A DNA stretch of 64,000 bases, from the NCBI RefSeq assembly GCF_040807025.1, contig NC_090942.1, positions 200,686,747-200,750,746 of the forward strand. The letters are read 5' to 3'. This DNA is from Struthio camelus. Lineage: Eukaryota > Chordata > Aves > Struthioniformes > Struthionidae. A program made the translations under genes and the position numbers. A model generated the notes under the pieces. It did not search any database and was not told the origin of the DNA. It saw only the letters and a program-made list of their open reading frames with translations. Numbering within the stretch: position 1 is the first letter of the stretch; each line of letters begins with the position of its first letter. Positions 36,414 to 51,539 of the stretch are shown one piece after another.

Positions 36414-39400
36414 GCCGTGCCCTCGCTGGGGAGGGGAGCACAGGGGCAGGTGACGAGAAAGCTCCTCTCCCCCCTGCCCCAAGCCCTTTTCCCTGCCTTC
36501 CCGTTCAGGTGATGGATCAGGAAGGGCCCTGGCAAGAAGAGGGCAGGGATGGAAAGAAGTGGTCAAGTCTCTATTGGAGATACACTGTCAAATGATGCAG
36601 GACAGGTCTAGCTCTGAACACTGAGAGACAGTGATATTCTTAATTTTCCCGGCGGTTGCTATCGCATTGTCAGCTGTCCCTAGACGTCCTCACCATTTTA
36701 CGTTTCCTCTCTAATGGCACGAGCCAGGATGTCATAATATCCAAAATCAAATGTACCAGAAAATATAATAAATTAGAGTCGGGCTAGTAGAGTAATTGAA
36801 AAATAAACTGAATTTTAAACAACACAAGATTGTGATACGAACTGATTTGCTATGCATGAAGTGCGCCAGAGGAGAGTGCCTTCGTGTAGATTTACTGGTG
36901 ATGGCAGCAATTTTTAGATTGCTACTGGTAATAAAGAAATGAAAATGGTTCAAACTTCTGAGTTAGCACCACAATGTAATATTACAGCAAAGGAGAACTA
37001 CCATTCTAGTTACACTGCAAAGTAATTCTGGAAGAAAAATTTTCTGGGTACTTTATTTATTTAAGAGGTTTACCTGTGTGCAACAATTTTGAAGTGTACA
37101 AAGCCACAAAGTGAATGCAGGCTTTGCCCTGGAAAGACTTAAATATGTCTTCCACTCCTATTGTAATTCTTCTATAGGAATGAATTATTTTATAATTCTT
37201 TTTAAGTTATGAAATGTACTACTACAGTGGATTCTTCTCGGTTGATAAGAATGAGCTTAAGGATGTTTGATGTGATTTTTAAGGTCACGTGCCAGGTCAG
37301 TTGCAGAGAGTCTGCATATTTTATGTGAATAACTTTCTTATTTTTATTTCATTATAAAAAAACAGATAACGTGCATGCATAGGACATTTTAAAAATAGCC
37401 CTCTAGCCATGATGTAGGTGAGGAGTGCCTGGAGAAAGTTGCAGTTTAAGTGGTATAACAAGTTCCAGTGTTGTGGGCTAGAAGTTACTTCAGTGGAGAC
37501 CTCGTGACTGACCTGTATGTTGTCTTGGTCTGAAATGTGAAATGAGATGTTATTTTAAGCCACCCTGAAGTTTGTTCCTATAGCTGGAAGTTAACAGGAG
37601 AGCCTGTGAAATGCAAATAGTCAGTAGGAGGTATTTGCTAAAAGATAACTAATGTTGTTTGAATTGCTGGGTTGACTGGACCGTGTGCAACTTGATTCAA
37701 CGCGGAGGAATTGGATTTGAGTTACTGAACCTGCTGATGTGCGGGGAAAGCTTGAAAAACATTACTTCACGCTTCATTTTTGAGTCACCCTACTTTTTGA
37801 ATATGTAAAGCAAATTTTATAGGGACAAGATTTTTGCCAGCAATAGTTCAACCCCAAGTCAAGACTCTTCCACTTCAAAAATGATGTTCTGCAGTGAAGT
37901 ACAGTTAGTGGAGGAGCTATTCAGTGGCAGAAATCAAACATAAGCCTTCTTTGGTGACAGGGAGGGAGGGAAGGAGAAAAGGCAATGTTATTGCACCGAA
38001 AGAATATCATTTTGTTGTGAGAAACAGTGTGGTTTGGATTTAAGTGAAAACTTAAGTTTGAAGGTTTAAGTTTTGTCTAAAAATTGTATTGTATTGTTCA
38101 TTATCATTACTCCTGTAAAATTTAAATAAGGTTCTCTGCCAGGAATGGTAGTAAAATACATTTGGTTTTTAAACTGATTTTACTAGTGAAAAATGGTAGC
38201 TCTTGTGAGTTAAACACTTCAATATAGAGGAAGCTTAACTTTATTAAACTCATTTAAAGTGTTGTAAATCCCTTGATTTAAAGCACTTCATTGTGCCGTG
38301 ATCTAATGGAAGCAGAAATTAGTCTGGAAGATACAATTAGCAAACTACTCATTTCCCCTGTGTAAAATGTAAAATGAATTATTTTTCCTGTATGTGTTTT
38401 GATAACTTTATAACTTATCTTTTTCCATCCATCCTCTGCTCCCATGGAAGTGGGTTCAGAGATCAGGAGAGGGCAAAAGTGAGGACTGTCATTTGCTGAC
38501 CTCCCATCCACACTGTCTGTTGAGATAGTTGGTGGCAGTTTCATGAACAAGCATCAGATCATAACAGCTCTGGGTCTTGCGTTGTACGCAAATACTTGAG
38601 AGAATGTTGTTATAAAGGAGTACTAAATATGCCTGTTGGCGGGGGAAAAATAGGCAGCATTTAACCTGTTTAAAAATAAACAAGCTTCAGCAGTACAAGA
38701 ATTCTTAGCGGCAGATTTTAAGGAAAGTCAACTTCAGGATCAGTAATTATATTTCTGGTCTCTTCACTGGCAAATTTTGATATTCTGAGAAAAATTCAGA
38801 GCGCTCATGCTATTGAGGACTCTCTTTTCCTGTCCCCTGTGCTACGTCGCCCGTGAATTTTGATGGAAGTTACATACAGAAATTGCATTTCTCTTTGGAA
38901 ATCTTCCCAAGTTGAATGTGGCTGATATAACAAATATTTGTATGATTAAGACTTTCTCTAGCTGTGGATAGTGTTTCTGTCTAAGGCTGTTACCTAGTTA
39001 GCCTAGCATAGTGCAATCTGCCTGCTATGCACATGCTGTTAGTACAGGTACTTATTTAGTTTAAGAGATCACTCAGAAAACTCAAAATGTAGTTGTTAGT
39101 GAGGAATAGAATGGGTACATGAGTTTTTGGAGTTCTTTTATTGTCTTTCGAAATATATTAATGGCATGCAAAAAAGCAAGCATTTCCGATAAAGCTTATT
39201 GCAGAGCTAAATGTTGGAGATGGGTCAGGGATATCAAACAATCCAGATCATTTTGTAAGCAGGAGGCAGTTAAATGATGTATTACAATTTAAGCAATGTA
39301 TTCTATCTTAACATGTGAAAGCAGAAAACCAAAACCTTTTTTACAGGGTGAGAACATCCTGAAAACATGCAGCAGTCATTGTAAGTAACCACTGGAAAAC

Positions 39401-42400
39401 AGCTCCTCGCTCAGTTCTGCAGCAAGGTGCCTAACAGAGTCCTTTGAGGAATCATAGGGAAGGGAGTATTAAAAAGGGACATAAAGGTGCTGTCGCTGCT
39501 TGGGTGTAGAGCATAGATGCTACTTGTGAGATTCAGTGTCTTTCTCAAGCAAGCGTTGTAGTTCAGCCTCTATTTTTTGAGCTTAGCAGCACTCATGCAG
39601 GTAGTAGGGAAAAATCATTTCCTTCAGTAGAGTAATTAGGTAAAATTCTGTGAACTGTTGCACAGGTCGCTGTAAATACTGACCTTGCGAAGTCCTGAGA
39701 TCCAAGACTCTGTGCAGGCTTTGCTCTGTTTTCTTGATAACATTGTGAGAATTAGTAAATAAGCTGTAGTGCGTGTAAGTAATGGGAGGTTTCATAATTT
39801 TAGAAAGATGTTTACATATCTGGTTGCACTAGGAAGTTGGTGATATGCAGCTAGTACAGTTGGGTAGGCCTCGTTGCTGCTTGCTATGGAGTGAGTTTAT
39901 ATAAAATGCAAGTATCGTTAAGACAGAGGAATAGGTAACCCTCAAGAACAGAAAATATGAATAGCTAATACCAGCAAGTAAAGAAATTTCTGCAATTCTG
40001 TACATAAAAATGAAATTTCTTTATAACGTATACAAGCAAACAAATTGCTTCAACCGGACGTATCGTAGAACGATACTACTGGGATCAGCATTTACTGGTA
40101 TTTACATTAGGGAATGCTTTTCCTATAATGGGCAGAGAGCCAGTGCTGTGCTATCCTGCTGACAGAGGAGGGCAGGTGGGACCCGGGGTCTCGAGACGCC
40201 GATTCGCAAGGCAGCTGCCCACCTCCTGGCGTGCCAGTGCTGCTGCAGCATCAAATCACCAAGGTTCATTTTATGGCTGTGTTGTCGTGTCCTGTAAGCA
40301 AAGTCTTTTAGCCTAGTGAACAACTTTTCATTGCAGACTGCTGTGCTTGAAGAATCTGTTCAGTCTGTTTTTTAAAATTATTTATGTCCCAAAGCGGGTA
40401 TAAATGAATGCTTTGCGCACATCCATTAGACGGGGAGATGGACAGCTTATAAATTTAGGTGTTTCATGCTCAGCCAAATAGACTTTGATGGCTGTAATGT
40501 AGCAGCACAAAGTCATTTTGAGTTTTGTAGCTGCAAGAAGGAACACTAATTCAGTTTGGTTTGATCCCTGAAATGTCCAGAGATGAAAAATGAGGTAAAG
40601 CCTTTCACATACTTTGTTATATTATTTTCCTAGCTTGATAAAAGCTGTTTCTCTTCAGTTTTAATAAAGAATGCAGTAGCTGAGAGGAAGCTTTTCCTAC
40701 ATGAAGGAAAAGGCTGAGAAATTGCAAAATGAGTTTACAGTATCTTGAACTGAAATATTTCATGGGGCTTACTGAGGATCACGTTGTATCAAAGTGGGTA
40801 GAACTATATATATAAAGTAAATCCCCTACACTAGGCAATATTTTGTTTGAAGTGGCATACCAATTAAATTGGTTTTTTTTCTCTCTGCCTTTTTGATGTT
40901 CTCGAGGAGAGCATGGGCTAATGGTTTTAGACCAGGGATGGTTCTGTTCTGGCATCTACTACTCTCCAGGGTAAGACACGTAACATGAGCCGAGTGACTT
41001 TGGGCAAGGTCTTTACTTCCATATGTAAACTAAGGAAAAATAGCTTGACAAAAGAGTGCAGACATGTTAAGGCCTTAATAGTTGTCAGTGGCTTTGAGGT
41101 TCTTGGGCAAAAGGCATTAAATAAGTATAAATTATTGCAAGCATATCGTGCTCGTTGCAATCTTCTGTCACACCTTACAAAGTTGAAAATGCAGTGAATT
41201 TAAAACACTTTTCCTCATATTTATGCACAAAATGGACCAGCGCAATTGCTCAGCTAAATAAACAGGACCTTTTCAATTATAAGATGCCGTTATCTTTATG
41301 TGTTCATGTCATTTGTGAAATCAGCGGGTGGTTAGTTAAATTGTTCCTTTGGACTCTTCTGAATCTTCTAATACTCTCTATATTAATTATTTTAGTGATG
41401 GTGTGCACATTTCTCAACTTTTTAATGAGGGTAAAAGTTGTTTACCTCTTTCTTAGGAAATACTTTTTTTTTCTTGAGGTTAGTATAACGCGGTTTTTTG
41501 TAGTCATGATGGGCTTTTTTCTTTTTAATAAAATCTCATCAGACAACTACTCGTTTGGGATACTAAACTCTGTGGTCATGTGGCATGGTGGCTTGAAATC
41601 AAATCTTAAAGTCTTAATTTTCCAGACTGCACAGCATTACTGAAACTGTAGTTTCATTAAACTCTGTGATGATGAAAGGAATAGGTCCATCAATCAGAGC
41701 GATAGCGTATTCTTTAAATCATTTGGCTCTTTTGAAGATATGGCTCCTGAGAGCAGTTTTGGGGCTCAAAAGCAGAATTTCAATTTAGTCTGATGGCATC
41801 TGTGCGTTATAAACTTTTGGATGAAGTCGTGCATTAGTTTGTCTCATCCCACGTTTTACCAAAGAGAAATTAACTGTGGCAACTCACTCATGAGACAGGT
41901 CCACTTTGTTAGTAGGCCTCAAAAATGATGTGAAAAAACCAGGTGTGTAGACTGGATGAAGGAAGCCTCCTAATCAGCTCTTGCCTTCTCTGTATTACTG
42001 TGCACTGTTCAGGGATGAGGTCTCTTTTATTTTTGAGTGATTGGCTTAAAAAGGGGCTAAGTATCCTATGGAAGTTTACTACAATACAAATCTAGTAGAT
42101 TATAAATTTGCCTCCATAACTCTCCTCATTTAAGAGAAGGCAAATCCTGGCTCTCTTCCTCCACCTTTGCCTGTAGTTAAAGGAGCTTCCCTATTTAAGT
42201 TGGGAATTTTGAGGAACCTTAGCACAATCCTGGGCAGACCGAGGGAGCAGCTATATGTGCAATACAGGGAGGGCTCTGATTTTGCCCATGTTGTTTGCTG
42301 TAAAAACAAAGTTCTCTGCACCCTTTTACACTACAGATAAGATCCCCTGCTCTCCGTGCTAAAAGATCTTGGTATCTTAGCAAATGCCGGTTATAAGCAA

Positions 42401-44258
42401 TTTTTTTTTTAAATGATGCTTTTATATTAAGGTAAGCCCCATGCAGGTATACTTTGGGCGGACATAGGAATGCTTTTGCCAGGATTAGTTTATTGATTCC
42501 TCAGATGAAATACTGTGTTAGTGGCAAATATTTAAAAACAAAAAAAGACATTAATATTTCTAGAGCTCTGTCTAGGTCTCTGAAATACCTTTGCAAGTTT
42601 TACCTGACCGGAGTGAATTGGGCCATGCTTTCAATCTGACGATTTATTTTACCACTTACTGGAGGCTTACCTAGGCCATGGAGCTCTTTTCTGTCAACCA
42701 AAAAGACATCAGTCCTCACTGTTAGGCTTTTCGTCTGCTCTCATTTGTTTAAAGCCATGTCAAGCCAAACGGAGCCAAGAAAAAAGATTCGGGTACTTCT
42801 TCAGATGCAGAACTTACTTTGCAGTCATGTTTTCTCAAAGGGTTGCCGTAAAGACCGTCCTGAAGTCTTCTGAAGCGTCCTTTGAGACACCAGATTGAAC
42901 GTTTCTCAACTGGAAAGTGTTTTCCTACTACTGTTTTATGTATTCTTCTTCATGGGGTTTGGGGTTTTTTTCACTAGATGGAATTAAATAAGTGAAGGGA
43001 GAGGAGAGTTTCCTGAGGGCTATGGCAATTATCCTGTTTAGTAGACTGTGCTGCGTGTCATTTGTATTTAGTATTATTTGTATCATACATACATAAGTAT
43101 TCAGTTTGAAAATGGGGTTATTGAAATCCAAGAGACTGGATATTATAAAAGTGGTGGCTAATACAGTGCAACATAGTGGTTTGTAGTTTGTGGCTCTGGT
43201 AATATTTAGTATATTTAGTATTAGAAAAGATAAAAAGTGATCTGCTTTGCAAGAAAAAAGAATACTTTGATAAAAGAATAATTTCAAGATGTAAAACTAA
43301 CTTATGCACCGAATTCCCCTCTAGAATTGAGATATTATTGAGGAGTTTATAAAACTGTATAGAAATTATTTGAGAGGGTTTTTTTTTTTTTTTGAGAAAG
43401 TATGCAGAATTTCGAGGACAATTCTAAACATTTTTTAAAAATACTTTTTTTAAAAAATAGCAGCAGAATTTTCTTAAATAGAGGAGGGGAAGGAAAATAA
43501 AATAATGATATATACTCCAACTCTTTGTTTTCTATGCAGTCATTCTGTTGCTGGTCTAGGCTTTACATAATATTCTTAGCACATAGGCTTGGAAATGTCC
43601 TGTATGTGTTGTAAAGCTAGTATATCCATGGTGTTACTGTAACTATTCTTGCTGTGTGTGATGAGCACATGTGCTCTCTGAGTGCACTTAAAAAGTGTAA
43701 CGCGCTAGATATAGTAGCACTATTTCATTATGCATTCATGAGAAATTGTTGGCGATGTTTTAGCCTGCAGTTAATTTGAATGCTAGATTTAGTACTTGAA
43801 AAGGACATAGTATACGAGAACGCCTGCAGATCTTTTATACTGGCTTCTGTGATGGTTAGTGTTTACTGAGCTGTAGTCATTGAGGCTTGACTGGGATTCA
43901 TATGAGGGGAGGTGATCAGATGAATTTATTGCTTTAAGTAAATCAAATCCTGAGAGGTGCTCCAGTGATTGTAGAAGGGGTTGATCCTATTTTAGTTACC
44001 CAGTGGGGAATTCATTGTACGAACCAGCGTGCCGACAACCTTATTCCTTGAAGTTCTCTGGTGTCATGTGATCTCCTCCTCCTCCATGGGAACGACAGGA
44101 TATTCTTCTTTTCCTTTCTACTGTGCAGGTATGTGGTACTCCTTCCTCTCCTCCTGCAAATTCTGGGATGAAACGGTAAGAAATATTTCACTAAAAAAGG
44201 AGATTAAGGGAAGGGGCTGTCATGTTCTACGTGGCGGGTTTTGTAATCGCTCCAAGTG

Positions 44259-44260
<2 letters not shown>

Positions 44261-44289
<29 letters not shown>

Positions 44290-44290
44290 C
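44261..44290. repeat. (GCCT)7 microsatellite
   Basis: Seven GCCT units plus GC, uninterrupted, in LNX2 intron 1. Confidence 0.95.
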
Positions 44291-47200
44291 TGAGGGTTTG
44301 TGAGCAGTGCTACCTGGATGTGTCCAGGGGTCTGTTCTGCATTTTTAAAGAAGCTAGTCTTCAGAGGCTGGACTCGGGGTATTTAATTGCAGGTTAGAAC
44401 CTGTGACAAGAATTGCAAACAAGAAACAAAGGAAATATTTTAAATTGAGCTTGTTTCAAGGGTGCAGACCGTTTTAAGCCCAAGTGGAAAGTGAGTCTCT
44501 CTCATATTAACTGTTTTATGCCTTTTGTTTCCTTTTTTTGCATTTATCATTCTGAAGGTATTTCCTAAATTCTGTGGTTCTCTATTATGCTATATTTAAC
44601 ATGCTGATGTTTTGCGAAATGTTGTGGTCAGGAGTCTAAATTTCACATGTACGAGCACAAGGGCTCTTTTGGGTGATTTGCATGTATGAATGTGATTTAT
44701 CTTTTAAAGATAAAAATGAACAAAGCTAAAATTTTTATAAAATTAAAGTTTTAAAACACATTTCATGAATTATGAGCGATTTCTAACGTCTTTTTAGTCA
44801 GAAGACGAGAAGGAAGTTGAAGTGAAATAATGAAATGTTTCTACTGGTCAATAGGCAAAGGTCAGTATAAATTCTGGCTGAAATTAAAACAGCTTTCTCC
44901 TTTCTCGAGGCTACTTGTTTTATTTATAAATTCATGAGACTTGTATTGAGAGCATAGCTGGAAAATAAGCCCTTAACTGTGAAAGCTCTTTCGTCTCCTA
45001 GGATACATACGTAGTGATAGTTGTGCAGTTATCCATAAGGTTTTCCAAGGCGTAGAAGCACGGTTAAACTTCCACGTAGCCAATAGAGCTACCTTACAAA
45101 GAGGGCATCTTTGTATAGTGCCTGCAAACTTTGATTAACAGGACTCCTCTGGTTAAGACTTCCTTAAAACAGAAAGTTATGATATCCTTTTGAAAAAATA
45201 AAATGAAATAAAAGATCATTCATGCTTTTGTCCTTTCTTTTTACTAATTCTGTTTGCTTTTAGGACTTTTTGGCAGAAAAATAAAAATAAGAGCTACTGC
45301 GTGTACTTATTTTGAAGTAACTGTACTTAATGTTTTCAAGTAGAAATGTTTGTCCCAGAAGAGTAATTAGTATCTCACAGTTTTTCCAAGGTTTGGGGAG
45401 AGGGAGGAGGGAAAGAGAAATGAGAGAGCAAATGAACTGTCAAGTTTGGCTGCTTAGGAGGCTTTTTAGTTGAAGATCCGAGACGGTTGGTGAGGTTCAG
45501 AGATTTTGTTTGCATATTTTTTTAAATTAAGCATGCCGTATAGCAGTAATAATTTGGCACGAGGATTTATAGTTTGTTTATTGCACCCATTGCATGCTTT
45601 GACCCCCAGTTTGAAGCTAAATAAAAATCTCCTTGGGGCAAAGCGCTCATGCTCTCCTCAGCTCCGTTCAGATGTCTAAACGGAGTCAGCAGGGCAGTGA
45701 AGAACATGGGTACCCAGCTAGTCGGAGTTCCAGCAATTGCACCGTTTTCCAAATTCAGCATAGTAAAAATAATCCTTCTCCTATTTCATATGAGAACGTT
45801 GCAGTGATTTATCTTCATTTATTTAGTGAAAAATACAAGATTCTTTGTAAACGCTTAAGTTTAAATTTACTTCCATTTATCGTTAGCAGTAGGGATTGAC
45901 TGAAACTAAAGCAACAGAGCATCCTCTGAAAGCGAAGTACCAATTCAGAAGTTAAACTTACTTGAGATTTGTGTAGTCAGTTAAACTGGTCTGTTTGGAC
46001 AAGCATATTTTCAATTCTGAGATTCATAAAGGAAAATATATGCAAAATACTCCTTTTAGCCAAAGTATGCTATACTGTGCAGTAGCTTTCTGGAGTTACT
46101 TCTAGGAGTTTTACTTTTTTCATCTAAAAAAATGCTCAACTAGCATGGCTTTTTCAGGACTTGCATCTTTTTTCTATATGTTTTCTTTATAGCAGCATTC
46201 ATTCAGTATATGGAGGCAGGGTAGTTGCCAGGGATTTTATTTATTGTTTCTCTCTCCTCATCCCATATGATCAACAGCGTGAGACAGTGTTGTTAGTAGT
46301 TGAGTTTACTGCTTTTAAAGTAGGATTTCTCCTTTGAGTGAAAATCACGTCATGTTCTTGACTGTGCTTCGCCAGGTTTTTAGATTGCACACAAAAAGGA
46401 CAGAATGAAAGCTTATGATTACTCCTATTTGCCCACCTTTTTCTTTGTTATTTTTAAGTTGGAACGATTAGCTTTTAACTCTCGAGGCCAGTGAAAATCA
46501 AGGCTATTTTTATTGTAATATTGAACAATTGTTTACAGAAATGTGAAATGTCATTCTTCTGACCCATTAGTACAGGTCTCTTTGGAAACTAATAGCTATA
46601 GACCAGACTAATTGTTTGTGTGGATTCCCTCGTACTTCCCTGTGTTGCAAACTTGATCCAGAAGGGACCTTTCTTGGGATAAAGTATTCACTCACTTTCT
46701 AGCTATTCCTTAGCTTCTTGGCAACTCTGCCACTTGAAGATGAGTTGTGGTGTGGTCTGTTTGGTCCACTGGACTCTCTTCATATGAGCCACTGGAAAGC
46801 TCTTGATAGCAGGTTTGAGTCATTTCTGACTAGATCTGGATTTTATGAACCAGTGCTTTGCAGGTGACCTAGTTCCTTGAATTTATAATCCCCTGTTGTT
46901 CATAGGAGCATAGAACCTGCAAAGTATGTTATTTCCAAGCATTGCCACTACATGCTTATGCTATTGTGTTAAGTTAACCTAGCATTATTAACACAGCCAC
47001 TACTGCTGTGTTTTCCTCTAGAAGTGCGGGTTATTGTTCATACAGCATCCACTGTTGCAGCATTTCTGTGATCTCCTTGTCTTGATGCACAATACTGCAA
47101 AAATTGTGCTCCCTTTTTATGAAGAGTTAGATACCTCCCATTCAGAGGTTAGTCTTTATCTCAGGGAGACTGTTACCCTTTGGGTATGTTTGTACAGCTC

Positions 47201-50024
47201 CTAGTGCAGTGGGAGCTTTGTCTGTTATGGTTTCTGGATCTTGGGCAATTTAGCAATTCAAACGGGATTTATAAAGTTTAAAAATGTTTTGTCTAAGTAT
47301 CTGGCTTAAAACATGTAAAGACATTTAGCGTGGCTTGGGAGTAAAGGGAAAGAAAAGTATGGAAATAAATATAAGTTTGAATGTTATTTTGGTGAACCTA
47401 ATCTAACTTGTTGAGAAATGCATGGTTTGGAAAATGAGCATTGTGGTTAGGGAATGCAAAGAAGATAGGTAATTCCTGAGGCTGAATTGTCTCGTCTCTT
47501 GAAAGACCTTTTTCCAAATGCAAGGCTAATGAAGTAATATCTTTCAAAGTACGACTGGTGTTTTAAGGGCTGGTTCTTCAGGGCTGAATACATAGCATAG
47601 ATGAGGAAGTGAAAACTGAGCCATCCCCTGTGGAATCTCAGATGTGAAATTTAAACATGCTGGGAAGAGACTGAGCACAGTGAGGAGGAGGAGGAGGAGA
47701 CAGTTGGCTCCTTCCCAGTATAAGGTGCTTCTGTCGGCCTCTGTTGCTGGAGCCATTTTGACCACGGATATAGAAAACTGCTGCCTGAAGGTAGGCTTCT
47801 ACATGTCTTACCTGTTGGGGTTTTTTAGCTCCTCGCTCCTTTCCCACTCTCTTCCCAAAATGTGGTGAACCGGAATTTCCTATTAAAGTGAGTAAGTGTC
47901 TTCTGTGTGTCCTGCAAATTAATGATTAAGTATCTAAGCACTTAAACGTATTTTTATCTTCCATAATTCTAGGCCTTTTTTTTAACAGCTTAGCTTTTCT
48001 TTGCTAGACTACTGTTGCAGTTAAAACACTGATACCTCCTCGCCTCGCCAAACTTCTCTGCACTCTTCCCCTTGTTTACTTGCAGGATAAGTAGCCTTCA
48101 CTGAGCACTTAGCCCTCTCTTGCTTTTATCAGACACTCTTTATGCTAGTTTATTTCTTTGCTTACACGTGTGCTATTTTTTAAACTACTTTTCATCCCTC
48201 CCCCTCCCCCAACTTTTATATAAATATATAATCTCTGTGTTTAGCTGCCAGTTCGGGGATTTGGCTCTTACATGGTTTTCAGCAGCATTTCAGTGTCTTC
48301 CTTTACATTTTAGATTGTACTGCTCAGCTACAAGATAGTGGTTTTTCATTTGTCCGCCTTTATTTGTTAAGATTTTCTTTTTTTTAAACAAAGAGAATGA
48401 ACCTACCAAGGAAAGTGAACAGAAATGCTGTAACAGCAGTTCGGAGCTCACTCCCTCGCATTATTCATTCTATATGGGGAGGCAGACGATGGTTACTTAA
48501 TAGTTAGCCCCTGGCACTCTTTCGAGCTAGAGCAACACTAGAGTAGATGTGAGAAGCTGTTCTGTTGGGTGACTGTGTTGTGTTAATACTATACACCTTT
48601 GCTCACGTTTTCACTGGAACCTTAGAGGACTGTGTTTCAACAGTTCTTCAGCTGAAATAGTTTATTTGCAAGAAGGCTTTTTGCAGGATTCGAGGGACGT
48701 ATTGTAGCAGCCAAAGTTTGCACGCCAGGGACATGCAGATAAACGCACTTACGTGGAAGCCTCCCTATTTGAGGGTATTTCAGTACCTATCGAAAGCCTA
48801 TTTGATAGGTAATGAAATTCTATGATACTTTTATTTATTTAAAATGCAGTCAGCCAAAATAATGGAGATCATAACTGAAATTAAAAAAACTTGCACACAT
48901 AGTTAAAGAATAGAGAATTGTTTTAGGAAAAATGTTTTTTCTTTCAGCAGACGCTTTCTCTGCTTCTTACTTGTTTCATGGTCATGGAATTACAAGGATT
49001 GAAGTAGGGAGTACAGGATTCCTAGCTTTTGACTAAAACAAATGCAGTTGTGTTTGTGTCCATATTCTGTCTCTGTCAAATTTATTTATATAACCGGACA
49101 CGACTTTACATAATCAGCTGAATGTCTACTTCCCTCTCCGATTCCTGTCTGAAGGCTATTTGTAAAACTCTGGATGGAGTACTAGTATGTTATGTATATA
49201 AAGAGCTGTTTATATACAGAATATTTACATATTTTTATTTAAGATAATATTTAAATATTTAAGACTCCAACTTCTAAATGTAACGTGTTGTTCTTGTTAT
49301 ATAAATTCTGATTATGCATGGAGCCTTTTATTTGCAGTATCCATGTATAGAGTATGTGTGTCTAAGAGGTTTAATTCCTTTACATGTAAAGAACTTAAGC
49401 AGGAGATCTTGATGTAAAATTCCAGATTTCTGCTACACGCTGCTTTAAACAATACAGAGGTGTTGTGGATAAATCACCAAGAGCATGTGGCTAAGTTACG
49501 CTCTACCTATAATACAGGCTCCAAAGCCGGGTCAATCAGCTGGTGCTGAAAATAACTCTGCTCGGATCAGAGAGGTTTCTCTGGATAAATGCAAACTGAG
49601 TTAGGTACAACGTTCAAGTGAAACGTCTTTAGTAGAGTTAAACAGAGAGAGAGGCGCAATCTGCACCCTAAAGAGTTTATAATCAAAGAATCCAAGAACG
49701 GAGTTAAGTCAAGTTGCAGCTAGTTGATGGTATCCTGAACTTCGTTCCCATACACACGCACACACAGAGGCTCCTTCACTTGAGCGTGGTAATGCTTTTA
49801 GCACGAGTTACCTGCTCGCCAAGGAGCTGCTGTGGCTGGAGTAAGCACAGCTTGTGAGCTGCTGCCTGTTGCTCTGTGCTGCAGACTGCGTGGAAGAGGT
49901 GATGAGCTGGTCCAGTCACTCCACATGTAGCGCGGGTGTTAATTAGTAATATCTCATGGCTAATTTTGCCTGCATGTGGAAAGCTTGAGTTAAATACTGT
50001 TTTGACTGCTGAATAAGGAAGGGG

Positions 50025-50050
50025 TTTTTTTTGTTTGTTTGTTTGTTTTT
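50025..50050. repeat. (GTTT)n microsatellite in T-rich run
   Basis: Eight T, then four GTTT units ending in TT. Confidence 0.9.
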
Positions 50051-51539
50051 AGGAGCTTCCTCCATCCTGATGTGGTGATATTTGTTTTCTTTTGTTAGGG
50101 AGCAAGTAAGTAGTCTCTAGTCTGGGTAGACTGGTTTAGATGATTGACTTAATTTTTTCAAGTGATGCTTCTGAACTGCCAGGATAGTTTTTGGCAGGTT
50201 GAGGCTGGAGACTGAAGCCTCAAGCCTTCTGTCCAGACCATCCTGTGCGCTCTTTCTCATATTCTTTGAGATGTCTTCCTCTAAGCCTAGGTTGTCCTAA
50301 GTGTTTCTGTGGCTCCTTTAAGGCCATATGGCACTCCTCACCTCAAAGTATTCGCTTGTATGCAGAGCAAAGAAAATATATGGCTTATCATTTAATGAGA
50401 CGTTTGAGTGCCCTCCTTGCTTTCTGTCTCAGAGGTTCCTCCTGCGGGCCAGGAGCATTGCAGATGGGCAGAAACTCTTGGCTTCCTCGTATAGATCTTA
50501 GAAATTTTGAGGTAAATTGTTCTATTTCATTAGATCAGTAGGAGGTAACCTCATTTTATTATAACTTTGCTGTGTTAAAGAACTACTCAGTCACAGTGTG
50601 GTTTACCTTTCAGAATAGCTTTCAGTTATCGCTTAGGTTGTGTTTGAGGGGAGAAAACTAGATCTAACGTGTTAGGCAAGATGGCCTACGCCTGCAGGAA
50701 GACATGGGGTTGGTGTTTCTCCCTGAAAGTACTTACTCCTGAAATTTAAGTACGTGGAAAGTTCTTTTATTCTTCTTTCCTCCCCTCCACCCAGCTTTTC
50801 TCTGTCATGAAGCCATCTTGAGAATAACCTAAGCTTGTCATCTGCTTGGATTTTCTCCATTCACACCCATAGAGATTGGAGATTACTGTACAGGTGAGCA
50901 GAAAAGCTAAAAAGGGAGCACAGCTCGTTTCCTCCTTTATTTTCTTTGAGTTACTTCAGATTCCTTAAAACCTGTAACAATCAAATCAAATTGTGTCTGT
51001 GCATATCCAGGAACCAGCTATGTTTAATCTAGTTAAGTGTTTTCTGCTCATCCATGAAATGTCCTCATTTCAGGGCAAAGTGCATGGGGGTGGGCTTTAC
51101 CGAAGGTTTAGCATCTTGATCGACAGCTTTCTGGTGCCTTCATCGCTCCAAACAGAAGGGATGGTGCATATGTCAAGGGCTGTGGGACAGATTGCACTGC
51201 AGGAAATCACCGTGATGGATAAGCAGATGTTTTATTTTTTCTTGCCTTTTTCCTGTGCTCTGCCACAGAAATTGTGACACTCACTAATTGTCTCCTTTCA
51301 GTTAAATTTTTGATTGTTGGGGTACTTTGTTCACTCTTACTGGACAGGAAAGCCTACCTCTTATGAAAATGGTAATGAAATGTTGTTTTGGTTATTCTCT
51401 TTGCACTAGGAAGGGAGTTTGTTTTTTAGCTCTACCGGAGTTATTGCAGGTAAGTGTGGGCTATTTTTACTTTCATTTTATTTATTTTTCACCACTGCAA
51501 AATCCCCAGAAGGATTTAGGAGCTTCAGGGAGAGCGTGT

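Noticed and set aside
41155-41643. 162-codon hydrophobic plus-strand frame with apparent membrane stretches
   Set aside because: The hydrophobic residues follow from T-rich DNA (Phe, Leu, Ile, Val codons). No homology was recognised, and it lies inside LNX2 intron 1.
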